A stretch of DNA of 11,814 bases from Thermoplasmatota archaeon (GTDB lineage: Archaea > Thermoplasmatota > E2 > DHVEG-1), in NCBI GenBank assembly GCA_018824925.1, contig JAHJFH010000348.1, positions 1-11,814 on the forward strand. The letters are read 5' to 3'. The position numbers and the translations under genes are program-made. Below, in pieces: positions 1 through 7,695 of the stretch. The notes beneath the pieces are model-generated. The model had not been told where the DNA came from. It saw only the letters and a program-made list of their open reading frames with translations, and did no database searches. Numbering within the stretch: position 1 is the first letter of the stretch; each line of letters starts with the position of its first letter.

Positions 1-540
1 CAGAGCAGGACAGGTAAATGAATAGCTTTGTGCTTGTAAAAGATCAGTTAACGCAGTATAGTTTTCATTTGTGAGCATTAAATGTTTATATGGTGATTTT
101 CGTAGTACTGTTTGATTCCAGGAAATGGTTATTTCGGTTGAGCTGGTGTAATCCGCAGGTGTCCACTGTATAGTTAGATTCCAGGTTTTTTCATAAGCGG
201 GGAAGGTACGGTAATCCTGCGAAAGCGCGTCATAAGGTCGAGGTAGGTTATCATTAAACCATGCGCGGATAAACGGAGGGAGATACAATGGTGGTTTTGG
301 AATATCGTACAGATCTGGGGGGGTACCATCTCCAGCATCAGGTGCCTCTCCAAATAAGATGATATCATGTATACCGGATGGTTCACTAATATCTAAGGTT
401 GCATCCCAGATAATATTTTTTTGATGATATACCGTGTTTGCATTACTAGTAATAGTAAGTATCATAGGAATTAACATACTGATTAGCATAACATACGAAA
501 GTAGTTTGTTTTTCTGATATGTGATTATCAGTAGGTTCAC
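1..540 (-). CDS. Secreted protein of unknown function, C-terminus beyond the left edge
   Basis: This open frame reads from a GTG at 540 down to position 1 and continues outside the window, so only the first 180 residues are visible. It was found by reading the minus strand directly. The N-terminus is a signal peptide: a short polar stretch with lysines, then the hydrophobic core LSYVMLISMLIPMILTI, then an SNA-like cleavage site near residue 35. The mature part starts with a beta-rich region containing FGEAPDAGDGTPPDLYDIPK, a proline run, and IRAWF. This resembles the first Ig-like domain of many bacterial secreted proteins (the 'FG-x-x-PDATDG ... YD-x-P-x-PP' pattern). That resemblance is from memory and is only suggestive. 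The start is uncertain: GTG at 543 and ATG at 489 are alternatives, none has a clear ribosome binding site, and an in-frame stop at 601-603 limits upstream extension. It is probably an exported or surface protein and the last gene of the minus-strand group. Confidence 0.65.
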   Translation of the reverse strand, partial: MNLLIITYQKNKLLSYVMLISMLIPMILTITSNANTVYHQKNIIWDATLDISEPSGIHDIILFGEAPDAGDGTPPDLYDIPKPPLYLPPFIRAWFNDNLPRPYDALSQDYRTFPAYEKTWNLTIQWTPADYTSSTEITISWNQTVLRKSPYKHLMLTNENYTALTDLLQAQSYSFTCPAL

Positions 541-616
541 CACAACAAGTACTTGTAGAAATGTTGTCTTTAGGCTTTTAAGAACATTATGGTGCAGTTC
601 TTATCCAAAGATCATG

Positions 617-629
617 TTTTTAATATTTA
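617..629 (-). promoter_or_regulatory. Candidate TATA box before the left-edge secreted gene
   Basis: The minus strand reads TAAATATTAAAAA just after the stop codon of the GT-C-like gene. A start of transcription about 27 bases downstream would fall near 596 and give a leader of about 55 bases. The region is AT-rich, so this is an inference from position and composition only. Confidence 0.3.
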
Positions 630-641
630 GGTGGTGAGGTT

Positions 642-2420
642 TTAGTAGAGATAGACATTTGTGTAGACTTTGGTGAGATCTGAGTTGTTACAGGAGGGTG
701 CGTAGATGACACTTATTTTATATTTATTCAAAAAACTAGTGTCATTACAATGGTTTTTAAGAAATTCAGTTATTTTATCAGTTTGACTTTGCCGTAGCAG
801 TGGATGCATACTACTAAATGCTATGTAAAGGCCGCTTACTGCGGAGAATGGTGCGGCTTTAAACGGGTCTATAGCGACTCGGTCGTAACTGTGATTGTTA
901 TCTCGGGCGGCAGGAAGGTTTTTCTTCAGCCATAATGCGGTTTCATAGTCCTGTTCATTTAATTGGGTATAATAGGGGATGTTGATATGTGCTGGTACAG
1001 ATGTTGTAAGAAGGATAATGATGACGATGAGGGGTACGAGGTATTGTAGTTTGGGAAATAGTTTCTTGTGTTTATTGAGTTTTTTTGTTAACCATGGATG
1101 CTCGGAAAGTGTAGCTATTGTGGTTCGTAGTTCTGCTAAGGCAAAACCTGCGATGAGGGTCACAATGAGAAAGAGGTACATGAATGTTCGTTCATAAATA
1201 ATTGGAACACCATAGTTGAGATGATCATATAATCCGATGATGATGATAAAACCAATACCGCTGATGCTAAGTGTTCGATGCATTGCTTTACCGCGGGTGA
1301 AACTAAAATAGGTACCAAGGATGAACAGTATCCATGTGATGATACCAAGATGCTCAAAACTCACCCAAATACGAGAGAACTGAAGTTCGAATTGATCTCC
1401 GTAGGTTGCGGAAAGGAATTGTTCAATGTTTATGTCCCAGCGAGAAGTAAAATAATAGATAACTAAGAGAGGGATAACTAAAAAAAATGCTTGGAGCGTT
1501 GCAATTTTGAATTGTTTTTCTGTTACTAAAAAAATGGTATAGATACCTATGATAATAATTCCTGCGACAGCAGTTGGGGGATGAATGAGGAAAAGATACC
1601 AAAGAAATGCCATGGTGAAAAAAGTTTCCTGGATACTTTGATGGGTGGCTAACCAAATAACAAAAAGAAGTATAAGCAGACCAAGGGTAATAGCTACCCA
1701 AAAAGAGGGACCTAAATATCTAATGGTGGTAGGAATAAAGCTGATGAGAAATGCAGCTTCAAGCCCATATTTACGGGGGGATCGTTGTCCAATGTTATAG
1801 GCACTAAGGCTAAGCATTATACCGATGATTGCTGGCATGAAAACAAAAATAGTATTAAGATTTGCAGTGGTCATCCAATGAAGTACACTGTTGGTAAGTT
1901 GAAATCCTATTTCTGTTGGAGCAGCAGTCCCTGATCCCCAGAAGGGATTAACAAAACTTGTTCCATGATACATAATCACTGATTGGGTGTGTGCCCAATG
2001 GATCCATTCATCAACATGAAATGGTAAATAATGTGAGTTAACAAGATGCGGCAGAAACATCATAATGCCCGCAAAACCAAGAATAACCAATAAGAGGAAT
2101 GTGTGTGGTTTTTTTACATAAGTAAAGTTAGGTTTGGTAAATCCAAATCTGGCTATCGAAAGTCCATAGAGAATATAGATTGGGATACTGTATATCAAAT
2201 ACAAAAAAAGAATGAGGTTTTGGGTAATTGGTTGACCGATAACAATATTTAACGTAAAAGATCCTACAGTGAGAGCCCCCATGGTTACGATAAATCCAAA
2301 GATAAGTCGTTCTGATTTCGTCAGATGTTTAGAAAACATGAAACTCCAGAGATATCCTGGGATGATCAGGGCGATAATACCTCCAAGGAGTTTGGCAAGT
2401 TCAATTAGTTCGAGTGGCAT
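642..2420 (-). CDS. Polytopic membrane protein, GT-C-type glycosyltransferase-like
   Basis: The 592-residue protein has about a dozen hydrophobic segments between residues 7 and 475, followed by a soluble C-terminal domain (about 476-592). After the third or fourth helix comes a loop with FHVDEWIHWAH (residues 134-143), in which Asp137-Glu138 sits where GT-C enzymes carry their acidic catalytic or metal-binding motif in the first external loop. GT-C enzymes (for example AglB/STT3, PMT and ArnT) transfer sugars or oligosaccharides from lipid-phosphate carriers at the outer membrane face. An Arg after a conserved-looking YE pair (409-411) and the tail element EQDYETALWLKK (489-500) also resemble archaeal GT-C proteins. 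Donor and acceptor cannot be told, and it could be a non-catalytic member. It lies 50 bases after the DUF1616 gene. The ATG has no Shine-Dalgarno sequence (a run of C precedes it). Confidence 0.7.
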   Translation of the reverse strand: MPLELIELAKLLGGIIALIIPGYLWSFMFSKHLTKSERLIFGFIVTMGALTVGSFTLNIVIGQPITQNLILFLYLIYSIPIYILYGLSIARFGFTKPNFTYVKKPHTFLLLVILGFAGIMMFLPHLVNSHYLPFHVDEWIHWAHTQSVIMYHGTSFVNPFWGSGTAAPTEIGFQLTNSVLHWMTTANLNTIFVFMPAIIGIMLSLSAYNIGQRSPRKYGLEAAFLISFIPTTIRYLGPSFWVAITLGLLILLFVIWLATHQSIQETFFTMAFLWYLFLIHPPTAVAGIIIIGIYTIFLVTEKQFKIATLQAFFLVIPLLVIYYFTSRWDINIEQFLSATYGDQFELQFSRIWVSFEHLGIITWILFILGTYFSFTRGKAMHRTLSISGIGFIIIIGLYDHLNYGVPIIYERTFMYLFLIVTLIAGFALAELRTTIATLSEHPWLTKKLNKHKKLFPKLQYLVPLIVIIILLTTSVPAHINIPYYTQLNEQDYETALWLKKNLPAARDNNHSYDRVAIDPFKAAPFSAVSGLYIAFSSMHPLLRQSQTDKITEFLKNHCNDTSFLNKYKISVIYAPSCNNSDLTKVYTNVYLY

Positions 2421-2448
2421 AGCAGATGATGGGGGATTATGAAATGGG

Positions 2449-2458
2449 TTTAATTAAA
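2449..2458 (-). promoter_or_regulatory. Candidate TATA box for the GT-C-like gene
   Basis: TTTAATTAAA is a perfect palindrome lying about 33 bases from the ATG at 2420. Transcription starting about 27 bases away would give a leader of roughly 7 bases, which would fit the missing ribosome binding site. This would let the GT-C-like gene be expressed apart from the genes upstream. It is unproven. Confidence 0.35.
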
Positions 2459-2470
2459 GCCTTTGATTTT

Positions 2471-3451
2471 TTATTCGGTTATCGTGAGCCATAGGTGTAT
2501 ATCCCGGTATGCACTCGTCAGTTTTTCCTCAGGGTCTGGAGCTATATCGGTGTTGGGATCATACACGTTTTCTTCATCAATATATAGTAAAAAAGCGAGT
2601 TTGAATGTGCCAATACGATTTATTGTAAAGGTGTAATTTGTTTCCCATTGTGGTTGCCAGGGTCCTTCAATATCGATAGGGGTATGATTTAACTGCGTTT
2701 GAATTGAGTCTAGATACCACATCTGATGATATTGAACTGTGGTTTCATTAGTCGATTCATTAAAAAGCGTTGTTTGATTAACCAACCAAATTTCAATGGT
2801 GTAGTTAATCATGCGGTATTCATGATTTACAATACCCAGGATTATTGTCGCGTTTTGTCCTAGGGTGAGATTTCGGGGGAAATTATGTGCTAGATGATCT
2901 GTACTGAGGTAATAAAATTCGGTGAATTGTTCACCAATTCGTGGGGTTACAATGACATAAATGAGAGATCCACCCGCTGCAATGATGGTTATTGCAAGAA
3001 TTATGGTTAGCGCTTTGTCAAATGGTTTTTGATCTTTTGGAAATTCTATATTTAGATCTATGCTAAAACGGTCTTTAGCTGGGGTTGTGTACCAGCGGTA
3101 GAGGGCAATAAGTGCCATGAGGATGATGAAGAGAAATAATGAGAGCAGGATGGGCTCCAGTCGAATTCCCCAGGGTGTATAGTTCAGACCCAGGCCGATA
3201 AGGGGCACGATGGCAATGGAAAGACCAAAACTCAAGGCGATCCGTTCGATTCCATCGATACCATGGGTGGTCTTTTTTGTAGGAAATAATGCAAAAATAA
3301 GTAAATAACCAGGTATGAAGAGAATAAAGGGAAGCCCGAGGATAATTCGAAGGGTTTGATCAAGATTTAATAAGGCTGTTGGAAGGAGTATGATACTCCA
3401 AAGTATGCAGATGAGTATATCGTAGGGGAATGTGGTGAATGTAATTCGCAT
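2471..3451 (-). CDS. DUF1616 family membrane protein with extracellular beta domain
   Basis: This matches the archaeal DUF1616 family. Four hydrophobic segments lie in the N-terminal half (about residues 16-32, 40-61, 76-94 and 104-124, counted from the upstream TTG), then a cytoplasmic linker, a fifth helix (about 153-173), and a beta-rich outer domain that opens with the family's typical FTEFYYL (181-187). The outer domain has eight N-X-S/T sequons (Asn199, 205, 221, 230, 236, 240, 260, 277), suggesting N-glycosylation outside the cell. No enzymatic function is known for the family; members often sit near MoxR or envelope genes. I chose the ATG at 3451 because GAGAGTGA lies just before it. 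The frame also has GTG at 3460 and TTG at 3466. The previous gene ends 22 bases upstream, so cotranscription is likely. Confidence 0.85.
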   Translation of the reverse strand: MRITFTTFPYDILICILWSIILLPTALLNLDQTLRIILGLPFILFIPGYLLIFALFPTKKTTHGIDGIERIALSFGLSIAIVPLIGLGLNYTPWGIRLEPILLSLFLFIILMALIALYRWYTTPAKDRFSIDLNIEFPKDQKPFDKALTIILAITIIAAGGSLIYVIVTPRIGEQFTEFYYLSTDHLAHNFPRNLTLGQNATIILGIVNHEYRMINYTIEIWLVNQTTLFNESTNETTVQYHQMWYLDSIQTQLNHTPIDIEGPWQPQWETNYTFTINRIGTFKLAFLLYIDEENVYDPNTDIAPDPEEKLTSAYRDIHLWLTITE

Positions 3452-3473
3452 TGTGTTCACTCTCAAGTGGGGG

Positions 3474-3722
3474 TTAAATGTGTAAGATGGATAAAATTTT
3501 TTGGCCTACAATAACCATGAATATAATGATGAAGAAATAGATGAAGAGATTCATTCGATCTTTTAGATTGGTGGTGGTGAAGACATCTGAGAGTTCACGG
3601 ACAATAAGTACGCCGATGAAGATAAGGATGAAAAAGATTTCAAGATTTGATGTGCCAGTGATTAGGAGAACAAGCAGTATCCAAAGGGTGATAATGAGTG
3701 TAAGTTTTTCAGACATTAACAT
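3474..3722 (-). CDS. Small three-helix membrane protein of unknown function
   Basis: The 82-residue protein is almost entirely membrane: helices at about residues 7-23, 28-43 and 58-79, with a short charged loop between the second and third (RELSDVFTTTNLKDRMN). I do not recognise a named family. Small hydrophobic proteins of this kind are common beside MoxR/DUF58/DUF1616 genes in archaea, so it may be an accessory subunit of a membrane complex. The ATG at 3722 is supported by AGGAG at 3734-3738, inside the end of the preceding gene, whose stop codon is only 6 bases upstream. This argues for translation from one polycistronic mRNA. A second ATG at 3716 is possible. Confidence 0.75.
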   Translation of the reverse strand: MLMSEKLTLIITLWILLVLLITGTSNLEIFFILIFIGVLIVRELSDVFTTTNLKDRMNLFIYFFIIIFMVIVGQKILSILHI

Positions 3723-3728
3723 TCTGTG

Positions 3729-4466
3729 TTATTCTCCTAGGGTAAATTGATAGATACGGTTGTTTCCTCTGTTTTCATAGCTAGTGATTTTAAGGGGTTG
3801 TTTTGCAGCTCGAGTAATGGCTGTTAGAACAGCGCTACAGGTAGGGCAGGGGTATTGACATGCTAGAGCATCAGTAGTAGTACAGCCCATGGGGCTGTTC
3901 AGGTGGAGGATGTAGTGGTCTTGATGGTGGGTGAGTTTTACGGTTTTGAGTAGGTCATTGCCAACAAAGGTTTGGAGTTTTTCTTCTATGGTATCTAGAT
4001 CAGCTTGGGTAAATGCTGTTTCTGTTTCGAGTTCATTTAGAAGGGGAAGACCGGCTGGTGGTATAGCAATACCAAGGCTAGTACCGTCAGCTCCAGTTGC
4101 AAATACAAAGTCATCATCAATTTGAGGGAGTGTAGTCTTCTCATTGGATAGAGGGATGAAGATACGTTCCTCAGAACGTAGTTGTGATGTGGGGAGAAAA
4201 ATAGCGTTGCCAGTGAGGTTGAGGTTTTTGGTAATTTGTTGTACGGCGTTAAGGTTTCCGTTGATTTGGGCGGTACTCAGTCGTTGGGGGATACTGCGTT
4301 CGGTTATCATTACGATCATAAAAAGGCCGATGAGAAGAGAGGTAAAGCCTATTTTGATGTTAATGTCGGTGGGTTGGGTGAAGAATAGAACACTAATAAT
4401 AAGTAGGATACTGCCAAGGAGTTTGGCACGTATATGTGGTTGATGCAGGGGTAGTCGTAGATGCAC
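3729..4466 (-). CDS. Membrane-anchored protein with C-terminal four-cysteine cluster
   Basis: The 245-residue protein starts with two membrane helices (about 15-31 and 36-54) forming a hairpin. The remaining 190 residues form a soluble domain, probably cytoplasmic given the basic residues before helix 1 and after helix 2. Near the C-terminus, Cys195, Cys203, Cys207 and Cys210 form C-x7-C-x3-C-x2-C, a spacing that could hold zinc or an iron-sulfur cluster. It is followed by an alpha helix and a beta hairpin ending at FTLGE. The layout loosely recalls the cysteine-rich end of V4R-type domains, but the match is weak and I assign no function. The start is a GTG; GAGGAG at 4478-4483 lies 11 bases before it. 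It is the first gene of the minus-strand operon and faces the plus-strand operon across 87 bases. Confidence 0.75.
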   Translation of the reverse strand: MHLRLPLHQPHIRAKLLGSILLIISVLFFTQPTDINIKIGFTSLLIGLFMIVMITERSIPQRLSTAQINGNLNAVQQITKNLNLTGNAIFLPTSQLRSEERIFIPLSNEKTTLPQIDDDFVFATGADGTSLGIAIPPAGLPLLNELETETAFTQADLDTIEEKLQTFVGNDLLKTVKLTHHQDHYILHLNSPMGCTTTDALACQYPCPTCSAVLTAITRAAKQPLKITSYENRGNNRIYQFTLGE

Positions 4467-4477
4467 TGTGGGGTGTT

Positions 4478-4483
4478 CTCCTC
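4478..4483 (-). promoter_or_regulatory. Ribosome binding site for the GTG start at 4466
   Basis: The minus strand reads GAGGAG, 11 bases before the GTG. The spacing is long but similar to that of the next gene (AGGAG about 11 bases before its ATG). It supports the GTG as the start and implies that this transcript has a leader. Confidence 0.5.
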
Positions 4484-4517
4484 AAAACCTTTATGCAAGG
4501 GCAGGGTGATAATAGCC

Positions 4518-4531
4518 CAAAGAATTTAAAT
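4518..4531. promoter_or_regulatory. Palindromic TATA box, possibly bidirectional
   Basis: The plus strand has CAAAGA followed by ATTTAAAT (4524-4531), matching an archaeal BRE plus TATA box. The box centre is about 26 bases before the ATG at 4554, so the plus-strand mRNA would begin at or next to its start codon (leaderless). ATTTAAAT is its own reverse complement. Read the other way it would start transcription near 4501, giving the minus operon a leader of about 35 bases that includes GAGGAG. The plus-strand use is well supported by position; the dual use is an inference. Confidence 0.6.
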
Positions 4532-4553
4532 CATTTGTCCGACTATACGGGGA

Positions 4554-6590
4554 ATGATGCGGTTCCGTGGAGGTTTTTTCTGTATCCTACTCATCTGGTT
4601 TTTAGTATGTAGTGGAACCGTTATGGCAACACCGCCGCATAAATGGTTTGATGATGCAGTTGATGATTATCGTTCTGTTAATGGGTTTGTTTATTCTGGA
4701 ATTTCAGGATGTAGGGATGCCCTAAATTGGTCACTAGCAGTAAATTGCTTTATTGATTTTAATACATCATTGCATATTGTGTATAATGAAGAGGCGCTTG
4801 ATGCTGCTGATACATCAGCCAATTTTGTGGGAAAGATACTATTTTTTTCGTTAGATGACATTAGTGCTATAGATCATATTGCGGGAAGTTTTCCGTATGT
4901 TGCTGAGATGATTGTTCCGATGGAAACCATGGTAGGTAATATTTCTGGTTTTGTTGCCCAGCATCGGTTTATTGTTGAGGGGTTCAATAGATTAGTAGAG
5001 AGTTTTTCTTATGGTACTAATGGATCTAGTTCACAGGAACAATTGGCGGAAATTCGTAGCGCTATCGGATTATGTAGGCAACAACTCAACACAGCTGAAG
5101 TAGTTCTCAGAATGGATCCTTGGATGATTTCTGATGAACAGCTAAGTATGTCTATTCAAATGATTGAACAGGTTCTTGACCGGTATGAATCTTATATTGA
5201 GCTGTTTGCTGGTTTTTTTCCTGATGAGAAGCCCTTAATCACGCTTTTCAGTGATAAGAATAAGGTGTTTCTTGGTGAGGAATTTTTGTTATATGGGTAT
5301 TGTATGGCGGGAAGTCGTTTTATTGCGAATCAGACGGTGGATTTGTATCGCAATAACATCAAATTTGCTACTATAAAGGCAGATGATTCTGGGCGATTTG
5401 ACTATATGATTCCTGTACCAATTGTGTATGGATATGGGGGCTATGAGTTTATGGCGGGAATGCGCATTTCTGGTACCTATTATTATTCTAAAATAGTAAA
5501 GATTCAGATTCTCCGTATTCCTACCCAGGTTTCGTTACAGTTAAATCCCCATCATGTCTATCTTAATGAAAGCTGTACTATTGCGGGTATGGTTTCTGAT
5601 TATCATGAGCAGGGTGTTTCGACCTCCCTACAACTTAATGTTGGTAAATATGTTTTTTCTTTGAGGTCAGATGAAGATGGTGTGTTTTCCTATCGATATT
5701 TAGTAAATGTGTCTTTTGGCTCCTATATGGTATATTGTTTGGTTCCTGATACTGAACTATATCAGGGATCCGTTTCTGAAACGGAGGTGCTCTATATTGA
5801 TACACCAACGATTTTATCTTTAGTTAGCACTGAGGATAGGGTTACTATCGGTGATGATGTCGTGGTATTGGGTAATTTACGTAGTCAGATCGATGGGTCT
5901 CCTGTGGTAAATGCATCGGTTGATATTTATCTAGGGAATACACAGATTGGGATTGTACAAACCTCGGCATTTGGAAGTTATGACTATGTGTACAATACCG
6001 ATGGTATGGGTGCTGGGTCATATGAAGTTCATGCTCGGTTTCGATCAACGAATTTAAGGTGGCGAGGGAGCCAATCAGATGATGTTTCGATAGCACTATC
6101 TGTGTCATTTTGGGCATACCTCCCCATAGTGATAATCATCATTACTGTCATTATCGCATTCAGCATTATTTGGTTATTTAGAGAGCGATTAGTTGCATGG
6201 ATGGGACAATCACAACCCTCTCTTGTCCTTGATCAGGAGTGCGGTAGTCCAGGTCGTTCACGTATACGGTTTTCTCAGCGCATTAGTCGAACCGTTCATC
6301 GAATTCATCGTGGAGCGCAATTAACGCAGGATGCTATCCAAGACGCGGTCTTTGCACAATATAAAATGCTATTACGATTTCTTAGTACCGAAGGTATACC
6401 TATTACATCAACAGACACCCATCTCGATGTTCAATCTCATATGATGCATCAAGGTTTTTCAGTAAAAGATGTCCAGATTATTACTGAAACATTTGAGCAG
6501 GCTATGTATGCACCATCACCCGTGACCTATGACCAGCTCCTGACATTTGATCATAGCATCTTTATTGTTATGACCCACGGGGGTGATTGA
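4554..6590 (+). CDS. Surface protein: three Ig-like domains, one TM helix, DUF4129-like tail
   Basis: The 678-residue protein has a signal peptide (1-25, core FFCILLIWFLVCSG, ending near VMA), then a mostly helical outer domain (about 28-225). Three beta-sandwich repeats follow at about 228-320, 323-415 and 417-515. Each repeat carries a D/S-x-x-G-x-F/Y-x-Y strand and a later G-x-Y strand, about 95 residues apart. A single membrane helix lies at about 520-542. The cytoplasmic tail ends in a DUF4129-like region (about 600-672: YKMLLRFLSTEG, a threonine-rich segment, then TETFEQAMYAPSPVTYDQL). DUF4129 domains commonly sit beside MoxR ATPases and transglutaminase-like proteins. The likely role is an extracellular binding or scaffold protein whose tail contacts cytoplasmic partners. 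No transglutaminase core is seen. ATG at 4554 or 4557 is the start. It is the first gene of a three-gene operon. Confidence 0.85.
   Translation: MMRFRGGFFCILLIWFLVCSGTVMATPPHKWFDDAVDDYRSVNGFVYSGISGCRDALNWSLAVNCFIDFNTSLHIVYNEEALDAADTSANFVGKILFFSLDDISAIDHIAGSFPYVAEMIVPMETMVGNISGFVAQHRFIVEGFNRLVESFSYGTNGSSSQEQLAEIRSAIGLCRQQLNTAEVVLRMDPWMISDEQLSMSIQMIEQVLDRYESYIELFAGFFPDEKPLITLFSDKNKVFLGEEFLLYGYCMAGSRFIANQTVDLYRNNIKFATIKADDSGRFDYMIPVPIVYGYGGYEFMAGMRISGTYYYSKIVKIQILRIPTQVSLQLNPHHVYLNESCTIAGMVSDYHEQGVSTSLQLNVGKYVFSLRSDEDGVFSYRYLVNVSFGSYMVYCLVPDTELYQGSVSETEVLYIDTPTILSLVSTEDRVTIGDDVVVLGNLRSQIDGSPVVNASVDIYLGNTQIGIVQTSAFGSYDYVYNTDGMGAGSYEVHARFRSTNLRWRGSQSDDVSIALSVSFWAYLPIVIIIITVIIAFSIIWLFRERLVAWMGQSQPSLVLDQECGSPGRSRIRFSQRISRTVHRIHRGAQLTQDAIQDAVFAQYKMLLRFLSTEGIPITSTDTHLDVQSHMMHQGFSVKDVQIITETFEQAMYAPSPVTYDQLLTFDHSIFIVMTHGGD
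6579..6587 (+). promoter_or_regulatory. Strong ribosome binding site for the DUF4350 gene
   Basis: GGGGGTGAT closely matches the 3' end of 16S rRNA (GGAGGTGAT) and lies 7 bases before the ATG at 6595. It overlaps the last codons of the upstream gene, consistent with coupled translation, and favours 6595 over the in-frame ATG at 6607. Confidence 0.7.
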
Positions 6591-6594
6591 TTAG

Positions 6595-7695
6595 ATGGAT
6601 CCAACAATGAAACGAATCTATCAATTCATCATCATCGGTGGCATTGGGATATTGCTGCTAATACTTTCTTTAGCAACACCCGTGGTGTTAAGTTCAAGTG
6701 ATTTTAGTGTGTATAACCCTAATTGGAATGGCTGTAGTACCTTAGGTGTTCGTGCATACAAGGTCGGGAAACTTCAACCAACCCTGTTTGTCGATCAAAA
6801 TGAGTTAACCGTCAATCAACAATCTTTTGTTAAATATATGCTTTCCCCCGAAGCATCAGTGATCATTCTACTTGGTCCTCGGGAACCATTTGATAATGAG
6901 GAGCTTAACTATCTCAGAAGTTTTCTTCAAAATGGTGGTCGGTTGCTCCTTGCCGATGATTTTGGTTCGGGTAATCAAATACTGGCAGGTATCAATGCAA
7001 CGACACGGTTCTCAGGTAAATTATTACTTGATCTATCATTTGAGAAAAATGCTAGTTTTGTCACAGTCTATGAGTTTCCCCAGCCTACTCATATGTTTGT
7101 AAATAATGTTTCCTCAGTTTTACTAAATTATCCTTCATCCTTACAGGTAGGTCGTAATACAACTGTCATTGCTCGAAGTAGTTCAATGAGCTGGCTTGAT
7201 GCAACAGAAAACGGTGTTTATGATTCAAACGAGGCACAAGGCCCATTTCCTGTACTTGCGATAGAAAAAATCGGTGCTGGAGAACTCATCCTCTGTTCAA
7301 CACCATCAATAATGATTAACAGCATGCGAGATCATGCCGACAATCGAAACTTCCGCGATAACCTTTTTACATATATTTTTAAGGATCGTAACACAGTGAT
7401 ATTTGATGAAAGCCACAGAGACATAGCAACACCCCTGCAGATTTCATATTTCTTTCCCTCTGTGATAAGTCTTCCCGTGAAAATTGGTATACTTTTAGTA
7501 GTAGTTTTTTTATTCCTTGCATGGTTTACCCCTATTCCAACATATCTGATACAAAAAGTTGAACGATTGCTGATACGATCATCGGATGAACATATATCCC
7601 CCAAAAATGAGCAGGTGATAGAGGACCTCCTTAAGCGACATCCGACATGGAATCGCCAAAAACTTAATGAATTGATAGAAAGGATGGAACAATAA
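6595..7695 (+). CDS. DUF4350 family membrane protein
   Basis: The 366-residue protein has an N-terminal membrane helix (about 9-32), an extracellular domain (about 34-290), a second helix (293-313) and a basic cytoplasmic tail. Residues 87-122 (ASVIILLGPREPFDNEELNY, then FLQNGGRLLLADDFG) match the DUF4350 pattern: a Rossmann-like, glutamine-amidotransferase-type fold without the catalytic cysteine. The element VIFDESHR (268-275) near the end of the domain is also typical. DUF4350 proteins usually accompany MoxR and DUF58 or DUF4129 genes; no reaction is known. The tail ends in a helix (338-366, VIEDLLKRHP and onward) that could bind the ATPase encoded next. The gene starts 4 bases after the upstream stop, and its own stop (TAA) shares a base with the MoxR start, so the three are almost certainly cotranscribed. 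Confidence 0.85.
   Translation: MDPTMKRIYQFIIIGGIGILLLILSLATPVVLSSSDFSVYNPNWNGCSTLGVRAYKVGKLQPTLFVDQNELTVNQQSFVKYMLSPEASVIILLGPREPFDNEELNYLRSFLQNGGRLLLADDFGSGNQILAGINATTRFSGKLLLDLSFEKNASFVTVYEFPQPTHMFVNNVSSVLLNYPSSLQVGRNTTVIARSSSMSWLDATENGVYDSNEAQGPFPVLAIEKIGAGELILCSTPSIMINSMRDHADNRNFRDNLFTYIFKDRNTVIFDESHRDIATPLQISYFFPSVISLPVKIGILLVVVFLFLAWFTPIPTYLIQKVERLLIRSSDEHISPKNEQVIEDLLKRHPTWNRQKLNELIERMEQ

Noticed and set aside
174..386. A 70-residue open frame starting with ATG on the minus strand
   Set aside because: It overlaps, in another frame, the longer frame 1-540, which has a signal peptide and protein-like composition. It is a shadow.
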